Source of the DNA: Sphagnum compactum
Lineage: Eukaryota; Bryophyta; Sphagnopsida; Sphagnales
NCBI GenBank assembly: GCA_965153455.1
Contig: OZ234493.1
Coordinates: 6,245,809-6,309,808 of the forward strand
Direction of reading: 5' to 3'
Length of the DNA stretch: 64,000 nt
Shown: positions 49,196 to 62,040 of the stretch, in pieces
Layout of the letters: each line of letters begins with the position of its first letter
Position numbering within the stretch: position 1 is the stretch's first letter
The notes under the pieces: generated by a model
The model's input: only the letters and a program-made list of their open reading frames with translations
Database searches by the model: none
Told to the model about the DNA's origin: nothing
Position numbers and translations under genes: made by a program

Positions 49196-52029
49196 CACTT
49201 CTATTTTGTTGTAACCTTGGTTAGTCACTCATCAATTATCAAGTCTTATAACCAAATCAAACAAACAAATGCAAAAGTTCTTACAATCAAATCAATTAAA
49301 CATTTGGAAATTCTTGCAATCAAATCCATTGAACATTGAAGTTTTGCTACAATCATATGAATCCAACATTTTTGAAGTTATTGGAATTTTCATTTTTTAA
49401 AAAAAATTCTTGCAAATTGGACCTATCCACGAACATCAAACCTCTAGAATTATCTTGTTGAAAGAAGAATCAAACATCTTGAAGTTCTTACAAGCAAATC
49501 AATTTGAAACATCTAAAGTTTTTTGTAACCATCAAAATTTAAACCTAAATCTTGAAACCTTACAAACTCAAATGTAAAATAAAAAAATAAACAAAATTAT
49601 CCAAAGGAAGGATTTTCAAAAGTGGGGCATGACTTAGAACTAAAGCTATGATGTAATCCAAGGAATTGAAGCTTGGATGTTAAGGAAGAAATGAAGACCT
49701 AACATGGAGGGAACAACTGAAACTTTAAATGTTTAGTCCCAAGGAAGAGAAATATGGAAGAATCTCATGCCCATTAACAAAATTTGATCAACTACACAAA
49801 TTAGTAAACAACAAGACACATTTGCTATTAGCTAAAAATGATCAAATATAATATTACACTTGGTGATTGCTATAAAGAAAATAAAAATTGCAGAACTACC
49901 ACAAAAGTTTAAAAATTGAAAACTTGACTTTAGAATTTATTCACAATGCAAGTTCACTTGAAATAATAATTGTTGAAATTTTCTAGTGAAAACATAGCAA
50001 AATTGTATAGGACAATTTTGATAGGAAAAAACAAGACAATTCTCATATTTTTGCAAATTTAACCCCAAAAAAAATAAAAATAAAAATTGAAAATCATAAA
50101 ACATAGTCTTCCCACAAGAAGACAACATTTGTAATCACAAACCCACATCAATGCAAACCTTTGTCCATTCTTGGAATACTTTGCTAAATTCTTTAATCAA
50201 GTAATTCATTTCTAAATATCTACTTAGGTAACTTTTATGAACACATCATGCAACCCACACGGTGAAAACACACAATATATAGTGATCTTATATGGATGTA
50301 ACATTGGTAGGTTTTCATGTATTTCTTTAAAACAACAAATAAAATAATAATTTCTTTGAAATACAAAAAAAGAATTCGCTTATGCAACCTTAAGATACTT
50401 AGCTTTTCAAGGTTGTGAAAAGCACATCAAAATCATGGATACACAATAAGTATTGACCTTTTGAATTTTGGCAACAATTTTCATCACACTTATGGACCTT
50501 CAATTTATAATGTATTAGCCCATTGTGTTTGAAACTTTGGGACATTTGCATGATTGATGTGTAAGAAACTAAAGATGCACTGAATGAATGGAATGTAAAT
50601 TAAATTTATTGTGTTATGGACTTTTCAAGGCCTCAAAAATTATAATTATTTTTAAAGTATTTTTAAACATAAAAAATGATTTTTCAGAAACTATTTTTAA
50701 ACATAAAAAATGAATTTTTAAAAACTTATATTTCTAACTTGAAACTGTAGATGAAAAAGATGTTAATTTTAATAAAATTTAAATATTCATATTTTAAACT
50801 AGTTTCCAATTGCACTAAATATAACTTTCAAACTGGACTTTGATATGTTAAAAATGAAATACTTTAATGTGCTTCCACCCCACAACAAACCTTATCATTA
50901 CTTGTTCTATATTGACAAGCCTTTGACATAACATGGCTAAAACAGTTGCCTTGAAAAGGCTCCTTCAACCCCAAGCTCTCACAACTGATTTCAATTTCAA
51001 TGCAATGGTCATTGCTATTGAATTAACACTTCCTTTTTCATATAAGCAAGGATTTATTTTTTCAAATCATATTTGTCAAGTAAAGCTTGATGCTTCAATG
51101 TAATTGTTTGCATTATTGTTTTAGTAGTTTCAAACAAGTCAATTGTTACATGTTTGGGCTCCTAATTTGCACCAATAAAATTAACAAGAAGAGCAAATGC
51201 GTTATGCACACCCATCCACAAATCGAATGTGGTTATCACTATTCAAGGCATTCAGACAAGGTAGGCATGACATAAATTCTTAGTTCTTTCAACCAAATCC
51301 TATAGCACCACATCTATCAACATTTTTCTAGAAAAAAAAAAATACAAGGATAAAACATTAATGACAATTGCTAAAGCCATATGCTATTGACTATCCAAAT
51401 AGGTAAACAACTTTTGGTAATGACAAGAACCAACTCTTGAACAAAGACTTGTTGTTCATGGTGCTTCAATCTATAGACTCAAAAAATTAATGATGTTGCA
51501 TGGACTAATTCAAGGTCGTTTTTTAATGGGACATTGTACCATTAAGGCATGGAAGTGCTGCTCACTTCTTTAGAAAGCTTCTATGCAAGGTTGGAATACT
51601 TAACATCGATGTGCTACTTCATGGTTGTGATGTCATTCACCTTGAAATAGGTGATCAGTCCTTTGTGACATTGTTTCCAATTGATCACTTGGTGGGTCGG
51701 ACGACTCCATTGTGGATGACCCACAACAAAGCTACCAGGGTTTCACCTTGGTAACCTATCCTACAAACCCTCCTATTTCCACCTCACACTACTGAGGTGA
51801 TGTGAGTGGGAAGAAGGTATGATGGGTATATTAGAGTTTTCCTTAAAGTCATCCTGTCTTCACCCTGTCTTTGGGCCTCTTTTCACCCCCTATCCCCCTG
51901 TTTGAGTGAGGTCTGCAAAGTAAGGAAGTTTTATTAAATCTGGGTATGAAATGCTGAAACTCAGGGTGGGTTCTGGTGCTGTGTTTTTTCTGCCGAACTT
52001 TACGGATAACTCTGATAACAAGGAAGGGG
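49196..52029. other. AT-rich gene-free stretch
   Basis: A 43-bp tandem pair with ATTTTTAAACATAAAAAATG lies near 50655-50720. The stretch from about 51500 to 52029 is less AT-rich and contains several small inverted repeats, for example GGGTCGGACGACTCC with GATGACCC near 51694-51722. No coding exon is supported. Confidence 0.5.
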
Positions 52030-52680
52030 ATTTGGGAGGGGAGGACTCTGGAATTGGACATGAGAATATACAATCCTTCTCCTCCTCCTCCTCCTCCTCC
52101 GTAAGTGACATCGGGTTAGCTCACATTTCAACTTTGAGCTAAATTCTGAGTGCATTGCAGTGGCACCTGAGAAAGGGATTTTGGCACAGAAGAAGACTCC
52201 AGAATTGGACATAAGAAAATGTGTATTATATATATATATATATATAATTAATTAATTTTTTTCCCATGGTTAGCTCACCTTTCAAATTTGAGCTAAATTC
52301 TGAGTGCATTACAGTGGCAGGTAATGAGGGGAATTTGGCACAGAGCACTCCGGAATTGGACACGAGAATAGACGTCCTCACTACCTTACATATCACGTGG
52401 TTGGTTCACCTTTCAAATGTTGAGCTAAATTCTGAGTGCATTATAGTGGCACGTAACAAGGGGGATTTTGAGAAGAATTGGACATAAGAATAGACATCCT
52501 CCTCCTCGGGTACGTGAAAGGTGGTTAGTTCACCTTTCAAAAATTTCAACTAACTTTCTGAATGCATTACAGTGGGCACCTAACAAGGGGATTTTTTGGC
52601 AGGGAGGAGGACTCCAGCTGGGAATTGCATGGACATGATGATGAGAATATACATCCTCACTAAGTGACACATGCTCAACA
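52030..52680. repeat. Tandem array of about four 125-155-bp units
   Basis: Units start near 52114, 52268, 52398 and 52521, with a partial one before. Each has the order GGTTAGCTCAC, TTTCAAATTTGAGCTAAA, TTCTGAGTGCATTACAGTGG, AACAAGGGGATTTTGGC, GAATTGGACATGAGAATA and CATCCTC. A (CTC)n run is in the partial unit (52078-52099) and a (TA)n run in the first full unit. Confidence 0.85.
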
Positions 52681-53000
52681 AGGGGGTGTGTCATCACATT
52701 GTTGGCCCTTGCCATTTACAGTAAAAAGTATCTTAAGGCAAAAGAAAATTTATGACAATTCAAATATTTCACCATGCAAAAAAAAATATGATCTTCAAAA
52801 AAAAAAAATCCAACCAAAATCCTTCAACATATCATAACTCTATTATAACTACTCTCAAGTTTCAACACAAGCCAAAATATCATCTTTCAAAAATCCTCAT
52901 ATAAAATTAGAGCTATTACCTAGGGGCCAAAATCCCTTAAGCTAGTATAGGTACTCTATAATGAATCTAAACACAATAAAACACCTCCTATAATTGACAT
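52678..53000. repeat. Dispersed repeat of about 320 bp, copy 2 of 3
   Basis: Same landmarks and order as the copies at 44028 and 58676. It directly abuts the tandem array at 52030-52680. Confidence 0.85.
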
Positions 53001-53431
53001 TCTCATAACCCTACATGAACAAGCTAAGTTTTGAAAACCCTAAAAGTTGCACTTCCCTTTCTTCGTCTTTTCTTTGTGTGAACAATGGGGCATTTGTAAA
53101 TCTTGTAAATGTGTAAGCCATGAGGTGCATTATTTGCTACAATGACATAATATATCCTTGGTAATCAAGCTACAAAAACATGGAGTATTTTCACATTTTG
53201 ATCGACAAAATATGGATGGTTGGAAGTCCTAGAATAATTTTATAAAGTCAACTATTTAGCATTTGCACCCGTATCACAATTTGTTTGTTTATTTTTGCAT
53301 AATTTAAGACATCCCAAATTGTTAGATAGCCCATTCAAGCTAGATTTTTAAAAAATGATCATGTCTTCTTCTGGTTTTTGGTGGGAACAAGGATTGCAAA
53401 GTAGAAATTAGGATTAAATCCACATGTATCA

Positions 53432-53692
53432 ATGGGCAAGATGAAGTTTTGTTTATTAAAAGAAGGTGAAGAATTATGGGATCCAAAGTTGTATAGATAT
53501 GAAGAAAGGACATGGACATGGACTTCAAGTGTGTTATTAGGTGATGAAAGAAAGAATCTAGTTGTCAAAAGGTATTGGAGAAGGCAAGCAAATTCCTTGT
53601 CTAGGAATAACAAAAGTCCAAAAAGATGGTCTAAAGATAACTATGATGACCTAGAGGTGCCACCATTAGATGAACAAGGCATTGAACCATAA
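53432..53692 (+). CDS. Small unrecognised open frame, 86 aa, Trp-rich and charged
   Basis: It runs from ATG 53432 to TAA 53690-53692. The protein is unlike translated AT-rich noise: charged, with six Trp, and containing EGEELWDPKLYRYEERTW, LLGDERKNLVVKRYWRRQ and a C-terminus DLEVPPLDEQGIEP. I do not recognise the family. It could be one exon or a fragment of a transposon protein. There are no splice or promoter signals I would rely on. Confidence 0.3.
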   Translation: MGKMKFCLLKEGEELWDPKLYRYEERTWTWTSSVLLGDERKNLVVKRYWRRQANSLSRNNKSPKRWSKDNYDDLEVPPLDEQGIEP

Positions 53693-55719
53693 ACAAGAAA
53701 CAAGGGTTATGAATTGCTAGTCATGTATTGAATGAATTTTGCATGGGTTTCAACAAAAATTTTATTTATAAAGTTTTGATTTTGGGCTTCATGACTATGA
53801 CCACAAGCAAATCAACAAGAACATAATAGTGGGTTGAAAAGTTAATTAAAGAAGATTAGCAAAGCAACATGAGTAAGTCGACAAGAACAAACTTGTAGGT
53901 CAACGAAAATAAACAAGCAAGTTGGTAGGTGCAAATCAACAAATCAATAAAAGAATACAAGTGAATAAAAAAAAGTAAACTAGCACATTAATAATAAAAA
54001 ATAAATGAGTTAGCAAAAATTGATGACTAGCAACCAACAATACAAAGCAATGCGGAAAAATACACGTGGATTACCAAAAAAACACAAGTGAATTGATAAA
54101 ACAAAACAATTAAATCAATTGAAGGATCAAAAGTCATTTAAAATCAAAATCTACCATTCAATATATAACCCCACAATCACTCCCAAACCCAAAAATGTGA
54201 GCAAATTTCAAAATTTGAGATAAAGGTTTTGAAAAGGTATTTTATCAAAGTGATCATTGTTGAAATATGTTACCATTTTTACGTTCTACCCTTAACCCCA
54301 ATCATGAACAAAAAAACCCCTTTCAATTCTAAAACAATGTTCAACAAGAAAATAAAAATTGTCCAAAACTTAAATCTCAAACAACACTAACAATTAAGAT
54401 AAAGGTCTAAACAACATCTAATGTTTAAGGCATCCCAAGGTGGTGACCCCTCAACAAACACATTGAGTATTGACGGTGACAAACCTCACAACCATATTAA
54501 TAAGGGGGGTTAAATTCGCAAACTTTAGCATTCATTTGGTTGTCCTATGAATTGTTTTTGTCATTATAATAATGCTACCCCAATGAGATTTATGGATGAA
54601 TATAGTTCAATGTTGTTAAAAAAAAAGGATATTTTAACCTCGAATATTCGCACACATCTAACTAAAAGGAATGATAGGGAAAAAAATCAACTAATAACTT
54701 TATTCAATGAATGAAACTTTATTTGGGTATAGAAAAAAGATTACAAATTTCAAATTTGAAAATTAAAAACAATTGCACCAAAAAAAATCTTTTTTTTTCC
54801 ATGCCACTCCAAATATTAATGATATTAGGCCAATTCATCACCTTGGCTTCCAAGTTGCACAATTTTTTTTGAATCAAGGGACCCAAAGACCTTATTTTCA
54901 ATTTGCTTCACTTATCAAATTTCAACCAATTTTGCAATCTATGAATATGTATAGTTAAATTTGTTAGAGTAGGCTACACCCTTTACCATATCCCTTTACA
55001 ATGTATACAATATCCTCATCAAATGTGGAGAAATAAACCAAAGGTACACAACAAAAACTTGCAATCAATTTTTTTCCACAAACTCAAACAATTGAATTTT
55101 TTGCCTCATTAAAAAGACCTATATTGTGAATAGTCTATCAAATTATTTTTTTTGAATTTACCTCATTGTCTACCATTTTCCGAATTGTGCATAAGATTGA
55201 AATTGAAAATTAAAAATATTTAGAGCAATATTTTTTTTAATTTTTCAATGAAATATCAAATTTATTCTTTCTTACCAACCAACAATCATCCAATATCTCT
55301 TTATTAAACATTTGAGAATGAGTTTAACAAACAAAACATGATTACATGACATTCCATGCTCATGAATGTAATGTTGTGTTTATACAACTCCTAAATGAAA
55401 CTATTCAAGATTTTAAATCTTCCTTATGAGTTCACAAGGTAGAGATGTAGGTTTTATGGGAAAAAATATAACCTCCATTCCAAAGCACAATGAGGTACCC
55501 CACCAAACTCTATACCTAAACATGTTTTGCACTAGAGACTAAGAATATGTGGTCAAACTCCAAAATACCTTGTACACACTAGGCATACGAACATGGCTGA
55601 AAAGGCCTACATAGATTTAGTTGACCTAAAGGCTACTATTGTATCCCCTAACCTTTCATTTTTTACATTTGATTTGTCATTTGCAAAACTAGAACTTCAA
55701 CTTCTTGATATAAGTATTT
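53693..55719. other. AT-rich gene-free stretch
   Basis: No gene or clear repeat is recognised. Short AAGTGAATTGATAA-like and CAACAAG-like phrases recur at 53830-54120 without a clear period. Confidence 0.5.
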
Positions 55720-55756
55720 AAGAAACATTTGCCTTTCAAGTGAAACATTCAAGGTA

Positions 55757-56439
55757 CAATAAAACCCCTTTATAATCACATCCTTGGTGACCACTTTTTT
55801 TGTGACACTAACGAATTGTGATTTAAATGTGTATAGTCACATTCCATAAAAACTCTTACAAGATTGTGATTATAGGTAAAAAAACCTTACAAAACAACCC
55901 TTTTATGCTAGAATAAAGGTGCCAATTGTTTAAATTTATTATGTGGGTTATTTTAAACTCTATTATGCATTATTAAACTTGAAGAAGGTTGTGATTTCTA
56001 CATGTTTTAATGTGACAATCTACATTGAGTTTGAGCTTCTTAACTATGAGCTTGTGTATTTTGTGAACTAAATTATTTTTATTAAAATTTTCTGTTTTTT
56101 TAGCAAGCTTGCATATCTTTTGCTTGTTTACATTAGAAAGTTGCTTTTTTCTTTTTTCTTCAACCAGATTCATTTTTGTCAATTTGCACAACTTGAACAC
56201 AAAACAACACTAACATTGTTAAAAGGAACTACAATTTACAAAACCTTAATATTTGTCATAGATTTCCCCCGTTATAGTCACATTTACTAAGAAAGCTTTG
56301 CAAATTTTTTGTGCTACTAATGAGTGTGATAGTGACTTGAAATAACGGTGTTTCTTACTCAAACGGATGGTTACCAAAAAATGTGTAACACAAACAAGAA
56401 TGTGACTAAATTGGGAGTGATTATAAAAGAGGTTTACTA
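55757..56439 (-). mobile_element. pogo-type (Tc1/mariner superfamily) DNA transposon, 683 bp, internally deleted
   Basis: The ends are inverted repeats, CAATAAAACCCCTTTATAAT at the left and the complement of TAGTAAACCTCTTTTATAAT at the right, of the CAGTAAAACCTCTATAA type known from plant pogo-like elements. TA target duplications flank it at 55755-55756 and 56440-56441. The interior keeps a remnant of the transposase DNA-binding domain but no DDE catalytic domain. Confidence 0.85.
55973..56200 (-). pseudogene. pogo transposase remnant with CENP-B-type helix-turn-helix
   Basis: The minus-strand frame includes KRKKQLSNVNKQKICKLAKK, close in pattern to the CENP-B N-terminal helix-turn-helix (KR..LT...K.EIC.L...NP). 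It continues to LKLNVDCHIKTCRNH, which corresponds to the recognition-helix region (L.V..STIS..L). The frame has no following CENP-B central or DDE domain, so the element cannot encode a transposase. Confidence 0.65.
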
Positions 56440-56985
56440 TAATCGTTCCTCTTAGAGGACTAAAGGTGAAGAACATTCCAACCTTCAAATTCCACTATTT
56501 TTTGGCACCTCCATTCCTCTTTAACATTGTCATGAACTTGTGATGAAAACATTTGCCTTTCAAGTGAAGCACTCAAGGTAATTGCTCCTCCTATAGGACT
56601 AAAGGTGAAAGGCATTCCAACCTTCAAATTCCATCATTTTTTGGCACCTCCATCCCTCTTTAACATCATCATGAACTTGTGATGAAAACATTTGCCTTCC
56701 AAGTGAAGCACTCTACATAATTGCCTCTTATAAGACTAAAAAGGTGAAGGGCATTCCAACCTTCAAATTCCATCATTTTCTAGCACCTCCATTCCTTGTT
56801 AACATCGTCATGAACTTGTGATGAGAACATTTGTTTTTTCAAGTGAAGCACTCAAGTAATTGCTCCTCTTATCATCGTACTGAAGGTGGTGAAGAGCATT
56901 GCAACCTTCAAAGTCCATCATTTTTTCTGACATCTCCATTCCTCTTTTAACATCGTCATGAACTTGGTTTTCTCATCACATGCAA

Positions 56986-58675
56986 AAAATCCAAATGGGA
57001 AGAATGAATTTTCTTCATGCTTGGAGTGCTAGTAAGTAGTAGTGTAGTATCTATCACATTTGGTGACGAGAAAGAAATGGCCGACCAATTGGCCAAATGA
57101 AATCAGAGTGAGGAGCTGACACTGCCAAGCAACTGGAGATATTGCATACTAACTACTAACTACCTAATCAGCTTCCAAACATGGGGCAGCTTCATTTCTA
57201 TCCTCTGAGTTGATGAACATCTGATTGGATTCATTTATGGCTTTGAGGATAGAGATGAATTTTTTTGTATTCAAAATGATAAATAGTACTAAAATTACTG
57301 TCAGAATCACTCAAAAACAGCAAACTGAGTGCTTTTTATTTCCCCTTTTTTTTTAATTCAAACTTTGATTTCACAAAAAGTGATCAAAAAAAATTCTGGA
57401 GAGAAAAAAAAAAAACATATTCGGAACTCCAATTTTTAATTATTTTTTAAATTCTGGGTTTTTCTCCAAAAAAAAAGAATTTCACAAAAAAATAGCCAAA
57501 AAAATTAAATTTGCCACTAAAGAAATCACCGGTTGGTTACAAGAGCCCTACAACTAACTACTTGACTTGTACACTACCTATATAGTGATGGTTCATTTAG
57601 TTTGAAACCTTTGATGGGTGTCACACAAACCCTCCATGAAGTGCGGATACCTCAAACTAGTAGTAGGTAACATGACCGTATAACTATGAATAGAATTTCC
57701 ATGCAACCAATGAGAAGTTCAAAGGAGTTCAAAGGAGCCTCCCTTTCTTGAACAAATAAGCTCATGTTGGAGTGTGTATGGTCCTATCTAGCCTGTATGT
57801 AGTGGTAGAGGCGACCACAATTTATAATGTAAGGGCCACAAGATGGGGGAACATTCCCAAACTAAGGGACATAGGACAAGGCAATAGGGTTTATTGGGCC
57901 CTGCAGTTGGGGAATGAATGAACTCCCCCCCCCACCACCACCCATCAGCTTTACCAATCATAAAGCATGAGGCAAACAAACACTATCGTGAACTTAAACA
58001 TATGCCGTCACCAATCATAAGGCATGAATGAGGGGAACACTATCATGAACTTAAAAACATATGCAAATCATGAGGAGCCGTGGAGAGGAAGGTTCTTACA
58101 CCTACTCCTGAAGAGTTGGATGGATGAATCTTACGTCTACATATATAAGTAGATGTAAGATCCTTCCCCCCATGAGTAAAGTGGGTATTTTTCATTAGGA
58201 AAAAAGTGGGTATTTTTCTTTAATTAATTAATTAATTAATTAAATTTCAGAATGGGCTATTGACAATGCCAAATGGAGGGGGAAAGGGGGAAAAATAAAA
58301 AAACATTAAATAAGTCAAGCTGCAAGGAAGGAAGCTTGACCAGCAAGGAACTAACTGTCTTCCCTCTCATCACCCATCCTGAAAGTGGCATGAACTCAGA
58401 AACCATGATTTGTTTGTACTAGTTGCTGCTGCACATAGTGAAGAAGGCAGAATCTGCAGGTGGGTATCATCACACTTTGTAAGGCAAATTGCACCATCCC
58501 TCCCTCCCTCCCCATTTTGAACATTTCAACCCATCTTCTTCTGATGCAACCTCTCACAACCAGCAACTCACAGCAGAACATGGGGGGGGGGGGAGAATCA
58601 GAGCTGACCCACCGACTTCCCTGTGATGACAGATCTCACCTGGTAGTAATAGGAGGCTATGGATCTGAATTCAAA
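56986..58675. other. Gene-free stretch with a hairpin
   Basis: No gene is seen. ATCTTACGTCTAC (58128-58140) and GTAGATGTAAGAT (58149-58161) form a 13-bp stem with one mismatch and an 8-nt loop. There is a TTAA microsatellite at 58221-58242 and a G run near 58580-58592. Confidence 0.55.
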
Positions 58676-58994
58676 CAAGGGGTGTGTCACACATTGTGGC
58701 CTTGCCATTTACATTAAAAAGTATGTATCTTAAGGCAAAAGAAGAATTACGGAAACTCAAATATTTCACCATGCAAACATATAATCTTCGAAGAATCCTC
58801 TAAGAGAAACCAAAATCCTTCAAGATATCATAACTCTATTATAACTAATCTCAAGTTTCAACACAAGCCAAAACATCATCTTTCAAACATCTTCATATAA
58901 AAATAGACTTATTATTACTTAGGGGCCAAAATCCCTTAAGTTATGATATTCTATAATGAATCTAAACACAATAATATCCTTGCTTTGATAGCAC
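58676..58994. repeat. Dispersed repeat of about 320 bp, copy 3 of 3
   Basis: Closest in form to the 52678-53000 copy; it lacks the microsatellite growth seen in the 44028 copy. A second repeat family follows at once at 59003. Confidence 0.87.
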
Positions 58995-59002
58995 TATTAT
59001 TA

Positions 59003-59143
59003 TAAAATGTGGGTGCAGTTCACTGGTGGTTCCCGTTCATTAGAACGATGAATTAATTCATTGTTTTTCTCATTAGATCCTCAGTGTTTTATATTACAAT
59101 CAGTGAATTCCCTCAAAATCCAGTGAAATCACTTAGCGTACAT
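59003..59143. repeat. Dispersed repeat, copy 2 (first at 38197-38345)
   Basis: Begins AAAATGTGGGTGCAGTTCA and has CTCAAAATCCAGTGAAATCA near its end, as in the first copy. Confidence 0.6.
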
Positions 59144-61020
59144 AAACAACACCTTTTGTTTTGTTGTAGTGTAAACAAAGTCAACAAAGGCCAATATGTT
59201 TATTTATTAAGGAAGGTGGTTTGTTTGTCATGTAGAGTAGATTAGATCTCCTCAACCATGGCAGCACCCACCACACTCTTGCTACCATTGGAAAGTGCTG
59301 GAGTGATGAGGAGGTAGGTGTGCACTGAGATGGTGGGTTTTGTAATGTTTCGAGAACATTACAATGCAAAGAGCCATATTGAACAATTTTGTCAAAGACA
59401 ATTTTACGAAACAAAAAGCAAATGTTTTCAGGCAAATCGTGGCAAGGTTTTGATAGTGTTTGAAAGCCCTTGATGAGTGGGATCTCTCGGAGTTGGTTTC
59501 ATTTATTTTTTTTATAACCTAAGGTGAGGTGGGGGAAGATAATTGAATTTTGAGTCATTTTCATCACTGAAAATTAATTTAAAAATATGAAAATATTTTC
59601 TTTCCCAATTGATGAGCTCTATTACCAGGGTCTTGTTCACACTTGGAACAGTTACATAGTCATGTGTTCACACTTGAAGCAGTCACATAGTTGTGTCCAC
59701 ACATGGACAAGTGGCACAAGCGACACTAATTATATACTAATTCAAAAATAATACGAGAGTAACTTGGCAACTTCAACACCGATTTATATTATTTGTAAAA
59801 TTGTTGAAATTTTCACCAAAAATAAATTCAAAGATTATTTTCAAAAATTCCAAAGGAAAATAAAGAATATGTTTATTGTTCAGGAATATTATAATTTTCA
59901 AAATGCCTTTTAAGGACAGGCCCTGGTTGACAATTGGGTTTGATATTTTTTAACTGGTTCCAGAATTGGGAAATGAAACCAATTATTTTTGAAGAATTTT
60001 TTTTTTTTGGAGAAAATGAGACTACAATTGGGGGGTTAACCACAAGTTAATCAATAGTTAATTATCAATTCCAGTCGGAGTTACCCATAACCACATTGGA
60101 ACCAGGTTTGGTTTTTTTATAATTAGAATTGAAATTGAAATTTATTTGTTTGAAGAACCAAAGCCTAGAACTACAATTCATGATTCCATTTATGTGTGGA
60201 ACTAAAATCAGAATCCTTCTAATTTATTTCTTAGAGTTAGAATTTATTTATTTCTTCATAAAAAATCAAGAACCGCCCAACATTGGTTTTGACACATATG
60301 GTCTATTTACATTTGAGCTCCGTGCTGCTATATACACACTATCAATGCTCATCAACTATTTTATTTTATTTTTTTAATGTTTTCATACAATTTTTAACGT
60401 TTTTTAATTATTTATGTCAATGTCAATTTTAATTTAAATTCATATACATTTCATGGACATGAAAAGACACATGATAAAATTTTTTTACATATCCAGGTTG
60501 ATGGATATGGAAAAGAGTGAAGTAGTTATAAAATGGAAGTAGTTATTAAGAAAGAAATGAAGTAGATAAGCTTGAAAATGAGGTAGTTATTTCTGAAATT
60601 GTTTTTGGAATGGTCTATAGATGAACATAGGAAGGATTCCAAAAAATCTCCGAATTAACTAGTTATGATTACTCATCATTAGAATTAACAATAGAACTTC
60701 AATAAATGCATAACATAAATACATAATCTATATTTCCACACCTTCATTTTTAAAATTCCATTTTCACTCAATCTACCAACATGCCATTTAGTAAATTTGT
60801 TTCCTCCTTACCATTATCAATTTGTCGTCATCAACTTGTTATTCCCACAATTTTTCCATTGCACTAGCTTACCATTTCAACTTTCAAGTAGCATTTGGTT
60901 AGTTACTTGTGGATACGCCTCAATTTTCTCCTTTTTTTCATTTTTCAAGTTTGTAGTTGTTGGCTTGTTTTTTTTAGCTCGTTTTTCATAAACCAACTAG
61001 GCATACATGTTCAAAGTCTT
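59144..61020. other. AT-rich gene-free stretch
   Basis: No gene is supported. Open frames at 59181-59435 (-) and 60129-60377 (+) show no motif. Confidence 0.5.
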
Positions 61021-61620
61021 TTGTCCTTTGCAAATTGGCTCAACATTTTAGAACCAATTTGAAATCTTGAAATCACGATTTGAATTTAAAGTTCCAAATC
61101 TACTTGTTAAACCACATTCTTAAAATAGGGTTGCCAATTTGAAATGTGAAAATGTGGCCCAAATGTGTTCGCCAATTTGAAATCCTAAAATTAAAGTTCC
61201 AAAGCAAGTGTCAAACTAAGGTTCCATATTTGCTAGTCAAATACAAATCCCAAATTGCCTTGCCAATTCAAGTCTCATTTTTTCTTGTTCAAATTGAAGT
61301 TTCATAATAGGTTTGATGATTTGAGGTGTCAACAAAGAGGTTTTAAATTGACTTGCCCAATTGAGATCCCAAAATCATATTACCATATTTAAGTCCCAAA
61401 TTGGCTTGCCAAATTGACATCTCAAAGTTAAGCTCCAGAATTATTTCAATGTTCCAACATCCAAGTTCCAATGTGACTTGTCAATTGAAGTTCCAAATTG
61501 GCTTATTGAACATTTAGGTCCCAAAATATGTTTATCAATTTGAGGTGTGAAAAGGGGTGCCAAATTGAAGCTTCAACATTTAAATCTAAAAATGGCGTGC
61601 CAATTGAAACATGTATTTAA
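61021..61620. repeat. Degenerate tandem repeat, unit about 35 bp
   Basis: The phrases CCAAATTGGCTTGCCAA, TTGAAGTTCCAAA and GTCCCAAA recur many times with changes; the period is irregular. The array is old. Confidence 0.6.
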
Positions 61621-61639
61621 TTGATTTAGGATTTTGTAA

Positions 61640-62040
61640 TAGTCCAAAATCAACAATCAACAATCTGGAGAGTTCAAATTACATTAGGCTAAATGTGCTG
61701 AAATGATAAATGGCATTAAAAAAACAATGGATGAAAACCTAGTGGCCATTAGGTCATAAAAGAAAACATGGAAGATAAATTAAACATTATTGAAACCTTT
61801 ATGATAATTAGAAAACAATGAAAGAATTGAACAATGTAAGAAAATCATTAGATTAAGATTTGATGGTCATGAGGTCACATAAGAAAAGATAAATTAAACA
61901 TAGAGTTTTAATGAAAGTTAAAAACAATGAAACAACTAAACATTGAAGGAATTATAACATTAGATTAAAACCTAGTGGCAACTAGTCAGATTCAAAAACA
62001 CGAAACACAAATTAAAATTGATTATATAAACAATGAAAGA
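61640..62040. repeat. Tandem repeat, unit about 120 bp, three copies
   Basis: Units share AAACCTAGTGGC(C/A)A, AGGTCA(C)ATAAAAGAAAA, GATAAATTAAACAT and AAACAATGAAA, with starts near 61735, 61860 and 61970. Confidence 0.65.

Larger units (their letters stand above)
55720..56985. repeat. Tandem array of 139-bp units, split by a transposon
   Basis: Four units start near 56445, 56584, 56723 and 56862, exactly 139 bp apart. They share GACTAAAGGTGAAG, GCATTCCAACCTTCAAATT, CACCTCCATTCCTC and CATGAACTTGTGATGA. The end of a further unit (ACATTTGCCTTTCAAGTGAA at 55727-55746) lies left of the pogo element, so the array was interrupted by its insertion. Confidence 0.88.
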
